A DNA stretch of 64,000 nt from Plumapathes pennacea (taxonomy: Eukaryota; Cnidaria; Anthozoa; Antipatharia; Myriopathidae). The notes beneath the pieces were generated by a model that saw only the letters and a program-made list of their open reading frames with translations, did not search any database and was not told the DNA's origin. This document shows, piece by piece, positions 1 through 10,664 of the stretch. A program made the translations under genes and the position numbers. The stretch spans positions 22,803,069 through 22,867,068 of the forward strand of contig OZ038463.1 in assembly GCA_964036295.1 (NCBI GenBank), in the 5' to 3' direction. The number at the start of each line of letters is the position of its first letter. Position 1 is the first letter of the stretch.

Positions 1-59
1 CCACAGAGCCAACCAAGGCAAGCAACGCACAATTCCATCGCCCACATATCTCCTTCAAA

Positions 60-270
60 ATGGCGAAACTGCTCGCCCGGCAAGTCATGTGATGACAAAA
101 CGTCATCATAAATCACGTGAAAATATGAACCAATCACCGTGTGCTGATTCGTAACCCAGAAAAAAAATAAAAATAAAAATAATAAAAATAAAAATATGAC
201 GATGATGAAGACACGCTTTCCAATCCTAAGCTCGTCGGCTTCGCCACGAGCAATATAGGCTGCACAGTCC
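60..270. repeat. Dispersed repeat with A-rich microsatellite
   Basis: The stretch from about 80 to 260 recurs, diverged, at about 32,950-33,090. Both have a CATGTG-type start, AAAACGTCATCA, an ATATGAACCAATCA block, GTGCTGATT, a CCCAGAA block and AGCTCGTCGG. Between the shared blocks this copy has an (AAAAAT)n run at about 160-197. No coding sequence is evident and the family is not recognised. Confidence 0.6.
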
Positions 271-1313
271 TGAAAGAGTTAAATGCACAAATCTTCAGTT
301 GCTCACGAGTAAACATACTGAGTGCCCCAAAATAGAAGCTGAAACAGTGTGTAATCTTAAGCTTGTGCGCATGCGCATTGAGCAATAATTTTGGGTCTGA
401 AGGTAGGTCATTGTTTACATAAACATGAGCTGACTTTAAACTTCTAAGCCAACTTAGGTGGATAATCTTAAAGTACATCAATCATTTTCGTTTACTCTTG
501 GCACGCAATTGTAATTTTAACACAGATGCAATGTTCCTTAACTAAACTGGACTGCCATACACCAATCGTTGTATGCACCATGCCCTAAACGAACTTTGCG
601 GTTAACAACACAAGGGGTTTAAGCTCGCTTGACAAGCAAGATGGGACATAGTCGAAGTACAGCTGACAGATGGTACAATCTCACCAACAATATGAAAGCA
701 GCATCAGAAGAGCACAACACAGTAGCCAGACTCCTTGAAGAGCTCTTCCTTCACAAAAGATGGGAAGGAAACAACAGAAGACCAACAAGAAGGCACAGAG
801 ATAGATGAAGGCCAACCACCCAAGGTAAACCATAAGGCCTCCCTGACAGAACCTCTGGAAGACAAGTCAAAGCTGGCCAGCTTGTCAGAGATCATTCTGC
901 CATTTGAAAATACATTCTTGGGCATTGTGTCAGATTTTTCAGAGACACTGGTCGGAAGCAAAAATAGCCAAGATAATGTATGTATGCCAAAATGAAATTG
1001 CTGGGGCAGCAGTAACAACCAAACATCTCCAATCAAGACTCCACAGCAACCCTGACAAAGTAGACTGCATTCAAAGTGAAGGCACAGAGAGGGCATAAAA
1101 GTGATATAAAAGAACTATGGCATGTGCACCTCCGAGCCTGGTGTGCATACCAACACAGCACCTTTCAGGTTTTGTTACAAACACAGTTATAAACACTTGA
1201 ATCTGATGAATATAATCGAGTCTTGTTACGAACACACCTGCTTTTGATCATGAAAAAATACATTCTGATAGCAAACAACCTTAGATCTAAAAGTGTGCCA
1301 AATGAAATAAAAC
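271..1313. other. Stretch without a recognised gene
   Basis: Short open frames exist, for example plus-strand 735-995 and minus-strand 704-1096, but they overlap each other, show no family resemblance and lack splice or codon signals. The translation near 660-760 (plus) could be a scrap of an old element. I see nothing that can be called. Confidence 0.4.
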
Positions 1314-2218
1314 TATAGTGTTATGATTGTCACGTGATTATAAATAGGTTTAGTTTCAGCTTGTTTCTTGTCACGCAACCAAGCTCAGATTCATTTTGTA
1401 TTGCATCATCAATTATTCTTTGTCCCTTTGATTAGTGTAAAGATTCTCCTTTGTTTTAGTTGGAGACACTAAGGAAATGCCTATGATACTTTATGGGTTC
1501 TGTAATCAATAGATCTTTATTTTGTCTTCCGATATCTGCACGTACCGTTGTATCATTTAGTTAGTTGTAGTCTGGACTCCGTAGTAAGCAGATCGTTTTA
1601 TTATCAAGTTATCCTTGCTCAGAGGTTTTACTGCGTGGGTTAGATATGTAAGTACCCTTGCTTGTTTTCTTACCATTTTTATTGTAGTTTGGTAATCAGT
1701 GCCTTTTAAGTGATTTAGCTATCGTTTTGTTACCCTTTTTGTATGGCTAGCACACAGAGTCACGAACTTTGTTATTAGTTATTCAAGTACCTTGTTTACT
1801 TGGAATTTAGTATCGCTTTTGCCTTATATTGTTATTATTTCTTTAGTGTTGCTATTTAGCCCCCTTTTACATGCTAATTATGCTCAGTTTATCCTTTGTT
1901 ACTTCATTGCATGATACCACATGTTATTTTATATCACGTTGTTAGCGTTACATGATTACATTGCTTTGAATGGATCGCTTGTCTTAGCCTAACTAGTTTT
2001 CCTATTTGTAGTATTTAGTAGTAGTTTTATTAGTTATACGTTGTAATCCTTACTTACGAAGTACGAATCCGAATCATTGTGTTGGCACGGAATAAACCCC
2101 ATTTGAGCCTTCCCTCGCCTTCACTCGTTCATCTTTCGCTTCTTATGTAAATTATCCCCGCGTCAGCCACAACAAATCCTGATTACTCTCGATAGTCGCC
2201 TGCTGCCGTTACATATAG
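1314..2218 (+). mobile_element. Solo LTR with 5 bp target-site duplication
   Basis: The element 1319-2213 (895 bp) starts TGTTATGATT and ends GCCGTTACA, the TG...CA form of retroviral-type LTRs. It is flanked by identical TATAG at 1314-1318 and 2214-2218. Inside are a TATA-like TATAAATA at 1339-1346 and a polyadenylation signal AATAAA at 2091-2096, in the right order for an LTR transcript on the plus strand. No second LTR, primer-binding site or coding region adjoins it, so it is most simply a solo LTR left by LTR-LTR recombination. The retrotransposon family is not identified. Confidence 0.82.
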
Positions 2219-3180
2219 TACAGTGGTGAACAGTAGTAGTAGTACACATACAAGCAGTCACATACTAGCAATCTTTTTGTATGCACCGTTGCCTTAATGG
2301 ATAATGGACAAAACTTTGAAATGATTTTACCCCCAGTTTGTTTTCACACTATTATTTTTGTAGCTGTTATATGGGAATGTTTATATAGTTTCGACATTAC
2401 TTGATTTCTAAATAACTTTGCACTTTGGTAATATTTTCCAGTTATAAATAGAAATAAATAGATACTATTGTAAAATTTTATCATTTAATATTTAACATAT
2501 CTACATTTGGGATATGTTCGCTCTGGTGTAAACATAGTACAACACAATATTATTAAATGCATACCTAATGTGTGATGTATATGACAGTCCGCCTAACACA
2601 ACTCCTTGGTTTAAAGATGCAACATGACACACTCGTGTACATTCTTTAAGGACCCACAGATGAAACAGAAAGTCGACCAGCCATGGTCAAGGCAACCAGG
2701 CTTTAACTCTCCACCAATTTAACTCTGGGAAGGTCCGCTTACCTGGGTGATTTTTAGGGAGGTCCTACAACGTAAAAAAAATGCGAAAGTCTTGAAAGCA
2801 ACAAAGGATGTCTGGTACAGCCTGGGCAGGGTTGTGATCTTGGGGTCCCAGTTGTAGAAACAATATTAACAGTATTCTTGTGCCTGAGGAACGTGTAATA
2901 TCTCATCCAGATAAGGCTTTGGTTGTTTCGCACTAATCAGGAGAAGGGGTTATTGGTTTACCAATAAAGATATTGTCTGACACATTCATTATTAATTATA
3001 TTACTTAAGAGTCACGAGCTTAACACATGCGAGGCACATGTTGGGGGAGTCAATTATTGCTACCCTATGGGTAATTGGCATAACACAAGTTTGTCTTTGT
3101 CAGTCCTTTCGCTTCGCTGGCAACATACCAAATCATTGAAGCATAGTCAAGGTAAACACTATTCTTGTGTATAATGCATA
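2219..3180. other. Non-coding stretch upstream of the SGNH ORF
   Basis: It contains a short (AGT)n run near 2230 and AT-rich unique-looking sequence. No reading frame with recognisable content. The last 150 bases may be the leader of the YR retroelement whose first ORF starts at 3181. Confidence 0.4.
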
Positions 3181-3789
3181 ATGAATGGTAATTTTCCTAA
3201 AGTGCTTATATTAGGCCATTCCATTGTGAGGCATCTTAAGCAGGATCTTGCCGCAGATTTCGACCCGAGAGCTCACGACCATTTTGATCTAATTAATTCT
3301 GCCAGTGTTTCCTTGCATGGTGTCGGCAGCCAGAAAGTTTATGATGTTCAATCTTGGGACCTCCATATCATTAAGAGCTTTGCACCCGATATTTTGATTC
3401 TGGAGCTCGGAATGAACAACCTCAGCACCAGCAAACCAGAGGTAATTGGATCTGCGATTGATGAATTGATCATATACCTTCGCGCTACATTTTCTATTCA
3501 GGTTGTGGTTGTTTGCCAAGTCAATCCCCGCCGGAACCAAAAGACTGATCCTCCGGCCCACGACTTTAATGCGAAGGCAACCATTCTCAATCGGTACTTA
3601 TCAGTTGTCGTCAGTGCCTATCCCTGGGCTTTCACGTGGGAGCACAGGTACATCTGTTCCCTTTCCCAACCATGCCTGTTGGCCAATGGGGTACACTTGA
3701 ACGCTTCTAGCCAGTACTTTTTATACCCTAGTTATCGAGGGGCAATTTTACAGGCCCTGTGTTTGCTTCAGATGGCCACCCAATTATAA
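3181..3789 (+). CDS. SGNH/GDSL-type hydrolase ORF of a YR retroelement
   Basis: A 202-residue intact frame. It shows SGNH blocks: LILGHSIVRHL near residue 10 (block I with the nucleophile Ser), LELGMNNLS near residue 76 (block III; GxND has become GMNN) and NGVHLN near residue 168 (block V; the usual Asp is Asn, His kept). Such hydrolase ORFs accompany some Ngaro-like tyrosine-recombinase retrotransposons. The decayed ORF1 of such an element begins 650 bases downstream on the same strand. A second, broken SGNH frame with the same blocks lies at 29,440-30,060. The frame is unbroken, but loss of the block V Asp and block III Asp makes catalysis doubtful. Its role in the element is unknown. Confidence 0.75.
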   Translation: MNGNFPKVLILGHSIVRHLKQDLAADFDPRAHDHFDLINSASVSLHGVGSQKVYDVQSWDLHIIKSFAPDILILELGMNNLSTSKPEVIGSAIDELIIYLRATFSIQVVVVCQVNPRRNQKTDPPAHDFNAKATILNRYLSVVVSAYPWAFTWEHRYICSLSQPCLLANGVHLNASSQYFLYPSYRGAILQALCLLQMATQL

Positions 3790-4438
3790 CACCTCTCCTT
3801 TGCAAATTCTCGAATTTCTCAAGTTCGCTGCAAAATTTGCTCTTGCTTTGTCCCCTATTCTTTCAATGTTCTTATTTTACCAGTATTAAATAATTCTAAA
3901 ACTGCATGGATTTTGTCAATTTTGCATTCTAATTGATCGCTTGTCCTCTCATTCGTGTTATTTGTTTACATGCCATATGTGGTCAGGGCTTGATCACCAT
4001 CTGTGTTCAATATGCCCCTTGGGCTAGGAGGGCCTTGTGTGTTGCAGAGTGCTAACCACAGGTTCCCTTCACCAGGTCTTGTATATGGGCTACGAGGGCC
4101 TTGTGTTCTTGTAATGCGGGCCACGGGTTTGCTTCCAAGTTTAACTTGGCTGGGGGCCTCGTGTGTGTTCCAGAGCCAACCACAGGTTTCCTTCACCATT
4201 TTCATTTATTTCCAACACATGGGGTATTGCAATTTTTGTGGCGACTTGTGTTGTATGGTCTGCCCTGCTTACCCTGTTGCGCTCATGATGTATTGTGATT
4301 ATATGTTGATGCCAATATTGGCACCTCACTGTTGTATGTCCTTGTCCCAAGTGTTTACTGGTTCTCTTGTTTTTTGTTGTGTTGTCTTCCATTGGTTGTT
4401 CACTTTGGAGCGGCAGCCCCCGGCCACCACACATTTAG
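3790..4438. repeat. Spacer with three imperfect 60-65 bp repeats
   Basis: Between the SGNH ORF and ORF1. At about 4015-4200 a unit built on GGGCCTTGTGTG...ACCACAGGTT..CCTTCACCA is repeated imperfectly about three times (about 4021, 4087, 4149). No convincing coding. The duplicated 12 kb segment begins at about 4342 within this spacer. Confidence 0.5.
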
Positions 4439-5570
4439 TTGTTTTATAGGATGCCTTCCACTCGTAAGCGGCAACACCCCGAGCAGCTTCCCAGGCATAG
4501 TTCAAAACCAAGACGCCCCTCTTCGCGTCAGCCCGGTGAACCTCCAAAGGCTCCTGTTGAACAACTGACACCTGTAAGCAACTTAACCAACCAGCTGGTG
4601 GTCGTTGCAAATAACAGTATAGCTCAACCTCCTGGACTTGCCCCTGAGTTGGCTCAATACATTGCAGCAGAGCTGTCATGGGTTGTGGCAGCCACCCTGG
4701 CGATGGCTTTACCTGCTGCACTACATCCTGCTCCTGTACTGCCTGGACCTATTCCAGCACCAGCACCCCCAGTTTCAGATGCTTTTATTCCTACACTTTT
4801 GGTAGCTACCAGGCATGTTGGTGGAGTCGACGCTGCAGTACAGAGGTCTGTGGCATCAGCTCTGCAGGCCCTATTAGGTAAGGGTCCATTAGGTGTGTCC
4901 CAACCAGAGTAGGCCTCCCAGCACTTTCAATTCAATGAGTGTGCCCCTTGATACCAAAATTAAGACCAGAATTTGGTCTAATGAATATTTTGAATTTGGC
5001 CAATTGTTGCATTCCACTCCAACTGACAACAAATACTGCATAATCATCTCAGATACCAAAGGCAATGCAACACCTCCCTGTTTGGAACCCACCCGCAAGG
5101 CTAAGGCCATCACCACTATTGACGAGTGAACAAATGCGTTTCATGTCCTGCCCTCATGAAGTATAGTGAAGTAGTTCGAGACCTGGCATCTCGGTCCGGT
5201 GACTGGAAGTTTCACGACACCAACTTCCAGTTACATGCGGCAGCAAAATCCAGCCAGCATGCCTTGGGGAGCCCCTCACTGGGAACTGTGGATATGGGCA
5301 CAGCATTTTTCCCAGAGTACAACAAAGCCCACTTTTACCAAGCCTTCCCCTTCCAATGTCCCACTCCCAAAGGGCTCTTGTTGGAAATTTCATATGGGTA
5401 CTGCTTGCTCGTTCCACTTACAAACATGAGTGCCATAAGTGTGGCACCATTCACCCTGCAAATAAGTGCAAATTTCGTGCCCAAAGATTTCAGGGTGTCA
5501 AACCCTCCCCCACTCTAACGCCTTCCGATGCCAGGCCTCAAGCTGCCAACACCAATCCACGTAAATAGAC
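4439..5570 (+). pseudogene. Ngaro/DIRS-like YR retroelement ORF1 (gag-like), frameshifted, copy 1
   Basis: Starts ATG with a basic MPSTRKRQHPEQ N-terminus and a Pro-rich stretch. After 4912 the homology moves through other frames: KIKTRIWSNEYFEFG (about 4960), CLEPTRKAKAITTIDE (about 5080), LMKYSEVVRDLASRSGDWKF (about 5155), WELWIWAQHFS (about 5280), PKGSCWKFHMGTACS (about 5370). It ends with a zinc knuckle CHKCGTIHPANKC (about 5430). These are characteristic of ORF1 of YR retroelements, a nucleic-acid-binding structural protein. At least three frameshifts and a stop break it. The element is cut off downstream by unrelated sequence at about 5,580-7,325. Confidence 0.8.
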
Positions 5571-5675
5571 TACTGCCCCTCCTTCGACATTACATACCCT
5601 CAACAACCTTATATTTACGAGAAACATTACTTAAGTGCCCTATACTCTGGCAGTGTCTACTTATGAGCCAAGATC

Positions 5676-5957
5676 CATTTGACGACTTGCTTTGTGGAAT
5701 TTGAAGTATCGGTACTGTGTTTTGCTGTTTTTGTTTCTAATAAGTTATTGGAAATGAAAGATTTATATAAACCGATAATGTTAAGCGGAGAATACAGAAG
5801 CACTCAGGGTTTCGCATGGATGCTCAGAGGGAGATTGACTGAAAAAGTGTGTTTGTGTATGTATGAGGGAGAGAGAGGAAAGGGAGGATAAGAGATCCAA
5901 ACGAGACAACCAACTACATTTCAGTATGCAAAAATGTTGTTTGGGGAAGGGATAAAA
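5676..5957. repeat. Internal dispersed repeat, copy a
   Basis: About 280 bases, from TTTGACGACTTGCTTTGTGG to TTGTTTGGGGAAGGG. It recurs in the same orientation at 12,012-12,290 within the same duplicated unit, and at 24,826-25,105 in copy 2. The copy-2 partner of this site is interrupted by a Helitron at 18,205. The AATACAGAAGCACTCAGG block is common to all. Confidence 0.8.
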
Positions 5958-6290
5958 GAAAATAAAAGTTCTAATTGTATTTGTGTGACAAGTCAACAAA
6001 ATATTGGTTTTCCTTTCTTGCAGAAATTTTTCAAGGCAGGCAACTTTGTTGTTTGAGTGGCCGAATCCATGCTTGCCAATGTGGAAATGACTGAAAAGGC
6101 CAGTTTAGATGCAGTCTTGCAGTGGACTTGTAGAGGCACTGCACCTGTAGAGGCACTGCACCTCATTGAGAGATTCCTGAACCCAGATACACTGGCACAG
6201 AGGATCAGTGTTGCTGAACGGGTTGCAGCCCTGGGCACATCAGGAGCATTGACATATATGCCAAGCTTATGTGGTTTTCCACTGAAGTAA
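5831..6290 (+). pseudogene. Exon-like fragment of unknown protein, copy 1
   Basis: The frame at 6057-6290 reads MLANVEMTEKASLDAVLQ, then VEALHLIERFLNPDTLAQRI and SVAERVAALGTSGALTYMPS. It is preceded by splice-acceptor-like sequence (TTTCCTTTCTTGCAG near 6023). The same peptide occurs at 19,627-19,869. There the 229 bases upstream (about 5831-6059 here) are missing, and a dodecamer in the middle differs. I do not recognise the protein. Conservation of the frame between both copies suggests a former exon. Confidence 0.4.
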
Positions 6291-6754
6291 TAAACAGATT
6301 CAATCAATAATATTAGTTGTAAGCATGAGTATATAAAGGGTCTATATGGGATAGGCTTCAAAATATTGGTTTAGGCGCAATCTGTTGTATCTTTCTCATC
6401 CGCAAAACGTTCATAAAATCAAAGCAGCCTTGCCGCTGAAAGCTCACCCATTCTTGTTGGTCGATAGGGTTCACATGGTTTTTGTTTAAAATTTTGTTTT
6501 GCTTTTATAGTTAGTGAGACAATATTCATTTAACATCATAGAATCATAGAATCTGCTCAAATTTCTGCAGAAAGCACTCTAGTTCAACCCAGAAACTTCC
6601 AAAGAATCATCTTTTAGGTTCACTATGTTTCTACTGTTCCACTGGTGACAAATAATTGTGTACGAAGCCAGGATTGCAGTCATGATGCTGTAAATAGTGC
6701 AGTACAAAATAATATAAATCAAAATCACATTGTTATGTTGTTATGTTTGTGCAG

Positions 6755-7326
6755 TTAGTTGCTCAAACAACAAAGATTGTGACTCTTTCAGCTCTTGAGG
6801 AACGAAAAGCATATTTGAGAGATTATGAAAGAAAGCAAAGAATGGATCAACAATACCTTGCTAAAGAGAAACTAATGAGAATGCACATAAAACAGAAAAA
6901 GTAATCCCAAATAAAACAAAAAGAAAATGAAGCTAAGAAAATATACAGAGAAGAAAACCTAGATCATGTGAAAGAAAAAGACAGACAGGCCAGAAAAAGA
7001 GAAAAGGAAAAGGACCCAGATCTTGTTAAAGGAAGAGACAAGCCAAAAAAAAAGGCAAAAAAAAAAAAAAAAAAAAATCCACAACTAGTGAGACTAAAAG
7101 AAAATCAGATGAAGCAAAAACAAAGAGTAAACAAATTTAAAACCATTGAGGGTCTTATTAAACAATTTCACGAAAATAATAAATGTGGACCTGAGTATGT
7201 GTGTACTTGCTGTGATCAACTTTGGTACAAAGCTGGTGTAATTATGTCATGAACATTCATTCAACTCAGATCTTAATGCATCAGATCTTAATGTGAACAA
7301 TTCTGAATGGATTTGTAGAACTTGCC
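6755..7326 (+). pseudogene. Helitron-like protein N-terminal fragment, copy 1
   Basis: After an acceptor-like TTTGTGCAG, the frame reads ALEERKAYLRDYERKQRMDQ, then a highly charged Lys/Arg/Glu run with a poly-A tract at 7056-7076. It continues KFKTIEGLIKQFHENNKCGP and EYVCTCCDQLWYKAGV, and in another frame NNSEWICRTCHAT. The CxCC..LWYK..V motif followed by WICxTCH is typical of the zinc-binding N-terminus of Helitron and related PIF1-helicase transposon proteins. Stops at 6901 and 7250 and a frameshift break it. No Rep or helicase motifs follow, because YR-element sequence starts at about 7,330. Confidence 0.6.
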
Positions 7327-7850
7327 ATGCCACCCTCTATTAGACTTAGTAACTCCCAAGACTTGCCAACAATTTTGGGGTTCTATTTCGGATACTATTG
7401 TCGAATGGGTGTCCGCTGGGGTACTTACGGTTTGGGCAAAGTTGATGAAGTGGCCCCTCCCCATTTGGTCCTCCCCCTCACCGTGGAGCCTTTGAAGCCC
7501 CAGTTTTGCCATGATAAGCGGTTTTTGAACCTGTGGATAAGGGATCTTCCCATTAAGCTTGACCACCTTCCGGACCTGCCCAGTTACGTACTCCCTGGAC
7601 ACTATCAAGCGTCTTTTGACGATAAGAGTTGTTATCAACACGTGCTTCTGCATTCCTTGTCACCAACCTACTTTGGTGTTGAATGGGAGGGTGTTTATTT
7701 CGTATTTTGTACCCTTCCATTTGGTTGGAAAGCAAGCGCCTATATATATCACAATTTAGGTCTCGCTGTCACAGGTGCGGCATGCTCTCTTGGGGTTCCT
7801 GTGTAACAGTACATAGACAATCATAATGTGGGTCAGCTTTTTCGCCAGCC
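7327..7850 (+). pseudogene. Ngaro/DIRS-like reverse transcriptase domain, copy 1
   Basis: The frame reads PPHLVLPLTVEP, CHDKRFLNLWI, LPSYVLPGHYQ, FDDKSCYQHVLLHSLSPTYF (motif A Asp), YFVFCTLPFGWKASAYIYH (motif B) and, after an in-frame stop at about 7804, QYIDNHNVGQLF (motif C, YIDD changed to YIDN). Upstream, VSAGVLTVW is in another frame. The order and wording match RTs of tyrosine-recombinase retrotransposons, which copy RNA and integrate through a recombinase rather than an integrase. The N-terminal RT part is missing; Helitron-like sequence adjoins instead. Confidence 0.85.
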
Positions 7851-7929
7851 AAGCCTTCCTCCTACCAGGTGATAAAAGGTCCAAGTTTAGTACCCTGAGG
7901 AAAGAAATTTTGTCCTCCCATTGTCGGCA

Positions 7930-9200
7930 TTAAAACGCTTCAGAGATTTTTGGGGAAGGTGATTTCCTTTAGCTTAGCAATCCCGGGATGCAAATTATAC
8001 ATCCAGGAGACATTTAAGGCAATATTTAAGGAATAACTCTGTTGTTCCTTGAGACCACATGTTTCCATTGATGGAGGCCTTCAAGAAGAAATTTTATACT
8101 GGCGTTTTCAGGACGGGTGGATTGCTAGCCTTGGCATTCCGAGCATCATGTAACAGTCTCTCTATTTTCTGATGCCTCTTCACACTCTTGGGGCACGATC
8201 CTACTCCAAGATGGAAAAAAGTATGTTTCCAGGGATTATTGGCCGTCCGGGTCATCTGAGAACATAAACTTGTTAGGCTTCTGGTTCCTGATCATGTCTT
8301 CGTCAAACTGGTGCACCAATTACGCTTGTGGACCATACAGCAATATCCAGGTGTTTCCAGGAATTTTGTGATGCATCTAAGACCAAGCCCTACCAGCAGG
8401 AGAAGTCCACCCTTGAAAAGCAGCTATCAGATTTCCTATTTTCTTTATCACCTCCAAAATGTATTTCTTCATGCACTTCAGACAATGTTGCCAAATTTGT
8501 TATAAGGACAAGTCGGGCAGAACTATCGTACACACTCAATTGTGCTCTAAAGTTAATTGCAATTGTCCAGCCCGTTTAGCTGCGGGATCAGTGGACTTTG
8601 TTAGGGAAACTAAGGGCTATTATTAACCATACTGGCTGCCTGCACGATTCTAACCGTGGTGCATCCTTGGGTCAAAGAGTATTTTAAATTCATTCAAGAG
8701 GAACAGGCCGGTAGGGCAATCCTACCCCTCGCAGGCGGTACCCTTGTTTTTCATTAAGTTTACCAAGCTCTTAAGTTTTCTTAGGTGTTCTACAAGGAGT
8801 AGCGCCCACCTTCCTGTGGTTAATAAGTATATTTTAGTAAGGGATGCCGTTTTCTTAGCTGTTGATTTTTTTCACCAAGAATCGTGCTTCGGATATAGGT
8901 TGCCTTTTGGCAAATCAAGTCTTCAGGATTAAGGACTGCAAAGGATCCTTGCTAAGGTCAACTTTAACTACGACTTCACAGGGTGGTGCACCTAGCCCGT
9001 TTATTTTGGAACCTTTCAGGGATGATGGCGTTTGTCCGGTCTCCTGGGTTGAATAGTATTTATCTGTCTGTTAGCTGTTGAACATCCACCACCCACCACT
9101 ACACTATCAATGTTGTCCACATACCCAGAATCAATAACTCAATTGCTGATTCTATCACCAGAATCTTGCACATTTTTGCACTCTGGCTCCAGCTGCCAAC
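7930..9200 (+). pseudogene. YR-element connection and RNase H region, copy 1
   Basis: Fragments in shifting frames: ISFSLAI/CKLYIQETFKAI, LRPHVSIDGG, EEILYWRFQDGWIASLGIP, then FSDASSHSWG-like and YVSRDYWPSG-like segments (RNase H Asp region, about 8160-8260), VKEYFKFIQEEQAGRAI (about 8670), and VVHIPRINNSIADSITRIL (about 9115). The last resembles the IPGxxNxxADxLSR block that closes RNase H in these elements. Many stops and shifts; clearly dead. Confidence 0.7.
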
Positions 9201-9239
9201 TTCCAGCCAACCTCCACCCCAGCAGAGGCCACAACCCCT

Positions 9240-10235
9240 TGGCGGTCCAGTTAGCATTCCTTCAGTCTCAGGCCAAAGCCCCTTCCACACGGTACGTGTA
9301 CAACACTGCCATATCTCGTTTCATCTATTTTTGTACCACTCGAAAATGCCTACCCCTCCCGGCAACCGAGGACCTTCTCCACCTCTTTTCTACATCCCTC
9401 ACCTCTACCCTGGCCTACAAGTCTATCAAACTCTACCTGGCGGCAAATCGGTTCTATCACATAGGGAATGGCTTCGAAGACCCATTCATTGTTGCACCCC
9501 AACTTCAACTCCTGAGAGGAATAAAGAGAACACTCAGAAACCACACACATCAGGTTGCCTGTCAGTGGTCATTCTTTGCCACCTCAAGAACCAGCTCGTT
9601 TCTGATCCCACTATATCGTCCTAGGATAAACCCATGCTGTTTTCTGCCTTCACCCTGACATTCTGCCTTTCTTTGCTCCAGTGATTTCACAGCGCCTACA
9701 ACAATAAACGTCTGCCCTTCTACAGACTCCCTCAGACCTCTCCTTTAGTTCGGAGGGTCATCTGATACTGGTCATCAAAGCCTCCAAAACTGACCCTTAC
9801 AGACAAGGCTTCCACCATCTCAAAGCCCCCTTTCAGCACTGTTTGTCCTGTCCAAGCCGCACGCAACTACCTTGCTGCAACCTCACCCACCTCATCTGGC
9901 CCCTTGTATCGACTTCAGGATGGCTGCTTCCTTACACATGCCCTGGTAACTTTCACTTTGCGGTCACCCTTGCTGAAAGCAGGAAAATCTTCCTCACAGT
10001 ACTCCTCTTACAGCTTCCGCATTAGAGCAGCAACCACAGCTGCTGAAGCTGGCCTACCTCATTGGCATATCCAAACCCTTGGACGCTGGTCAAGCAACTG
10101 TTACATGACCTACATTCGCACTCCACTATCTGTTCTCCAGACCGTCCCCAGTGCCCTGGCCTCAATACACACGATGGGCCAATCCATCTGGAACTCAGAC
10201 AACACCAGCTCCAGAGCTCTCCCAGCAACTTGAAC
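9240..10235 (+). pseudogene. Tyrosine recombinase of the YR retroelement, copy 1
   Basis: The N-terminal SAM-like part reads APSTRYVYNTAISRFIYFC and YKSIKLYLAANRFYHIGNGF, then VAPQLQLLRGIKRTLRNHTH. A frameshift near 9555 follows. The C-terminal part reads LTHALVTFTLRSPLLKAGKS, SSYSFRIRAATTAAEAGLPH, then IQTLGRWSSNCYMTYIRTP. The catalytic Arg of HxxR and the Tyr in CYMTYIRTP are seen, but the box II His is Tyr (SYSFR) in both copies. The encoded enzyme would have recombined circular cDNA into the genome. The final open frame runs on past 10,200 to a stop at 10,231. Confidence 0.85.
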
Positions 10236-10664
10236 TGTTGCTATTGAACTCTAGTGTAGTCTCTCGCCTACAGTAGCATATTTAATTTAGCCCAAAGACC
10301 TCAGGCAATCATTTGTGCTTGGGTGTTATTTGGGTGCTCACCTGCCAGTGCTATACCACTTGCTGGTGAATCTGAGTCTGCGACCCCTTAGAGGCTAGGG
10401 GTTGCTTACCCTATCCATGCTCCTCATCCCGCATGCCTAGTGTTGTACGAGCACTTCACTAGCTCGCTTATCCCTGCGCCTAGTGTGGTATGAGCACCTC
10501 ACTAGCTGGCTCATCCCTGCGCCTCTGGCTTCTGAGCTCCCAGGTACCAGTCACACATTTAACCGCAATTTGTCCGAGTGTCATTATTCCACTGCCTACT
10601 TCTTTTGTGTGCGGAATGGGTGTTAACATTCTGACGTGCGATCGAGCACTCTCGCTAATTAAAG
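10236..10664. repeat. YR-element 3' region with 46 bp direct repeats
   Basis: At about 10,436-10,525 a unit like CTAGTGTTGTACGAGCAC... is repeated once (CCTAGTGTGGTATGAGCACC). Copy 2 lacks the whole stretch (about 10,140-10,662). YR retroelements often carry split direct repeats near their ends, and this may be one. No coding seen. Confidence 0.45.

Noticed and set aside
704-1096. Minus-strand 130-codon frame and overlapping plus frames
   Set aside because: Overlapping frames on both strands with no family features; no splice or start context. Not called.
3966-4205. Possible CRISPR-like or regular repeat array
   Set aside because: Only three imperfect, unequal units with no spacers; animal nuclear context.
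4003-4449. Plus-strand 148-codon frame before ORF1
   Set aside because: Runs through imperfect tandem repeats; protein is low-information Cys/Gly-rich and the counterpart upstream of copy 2 is absent.
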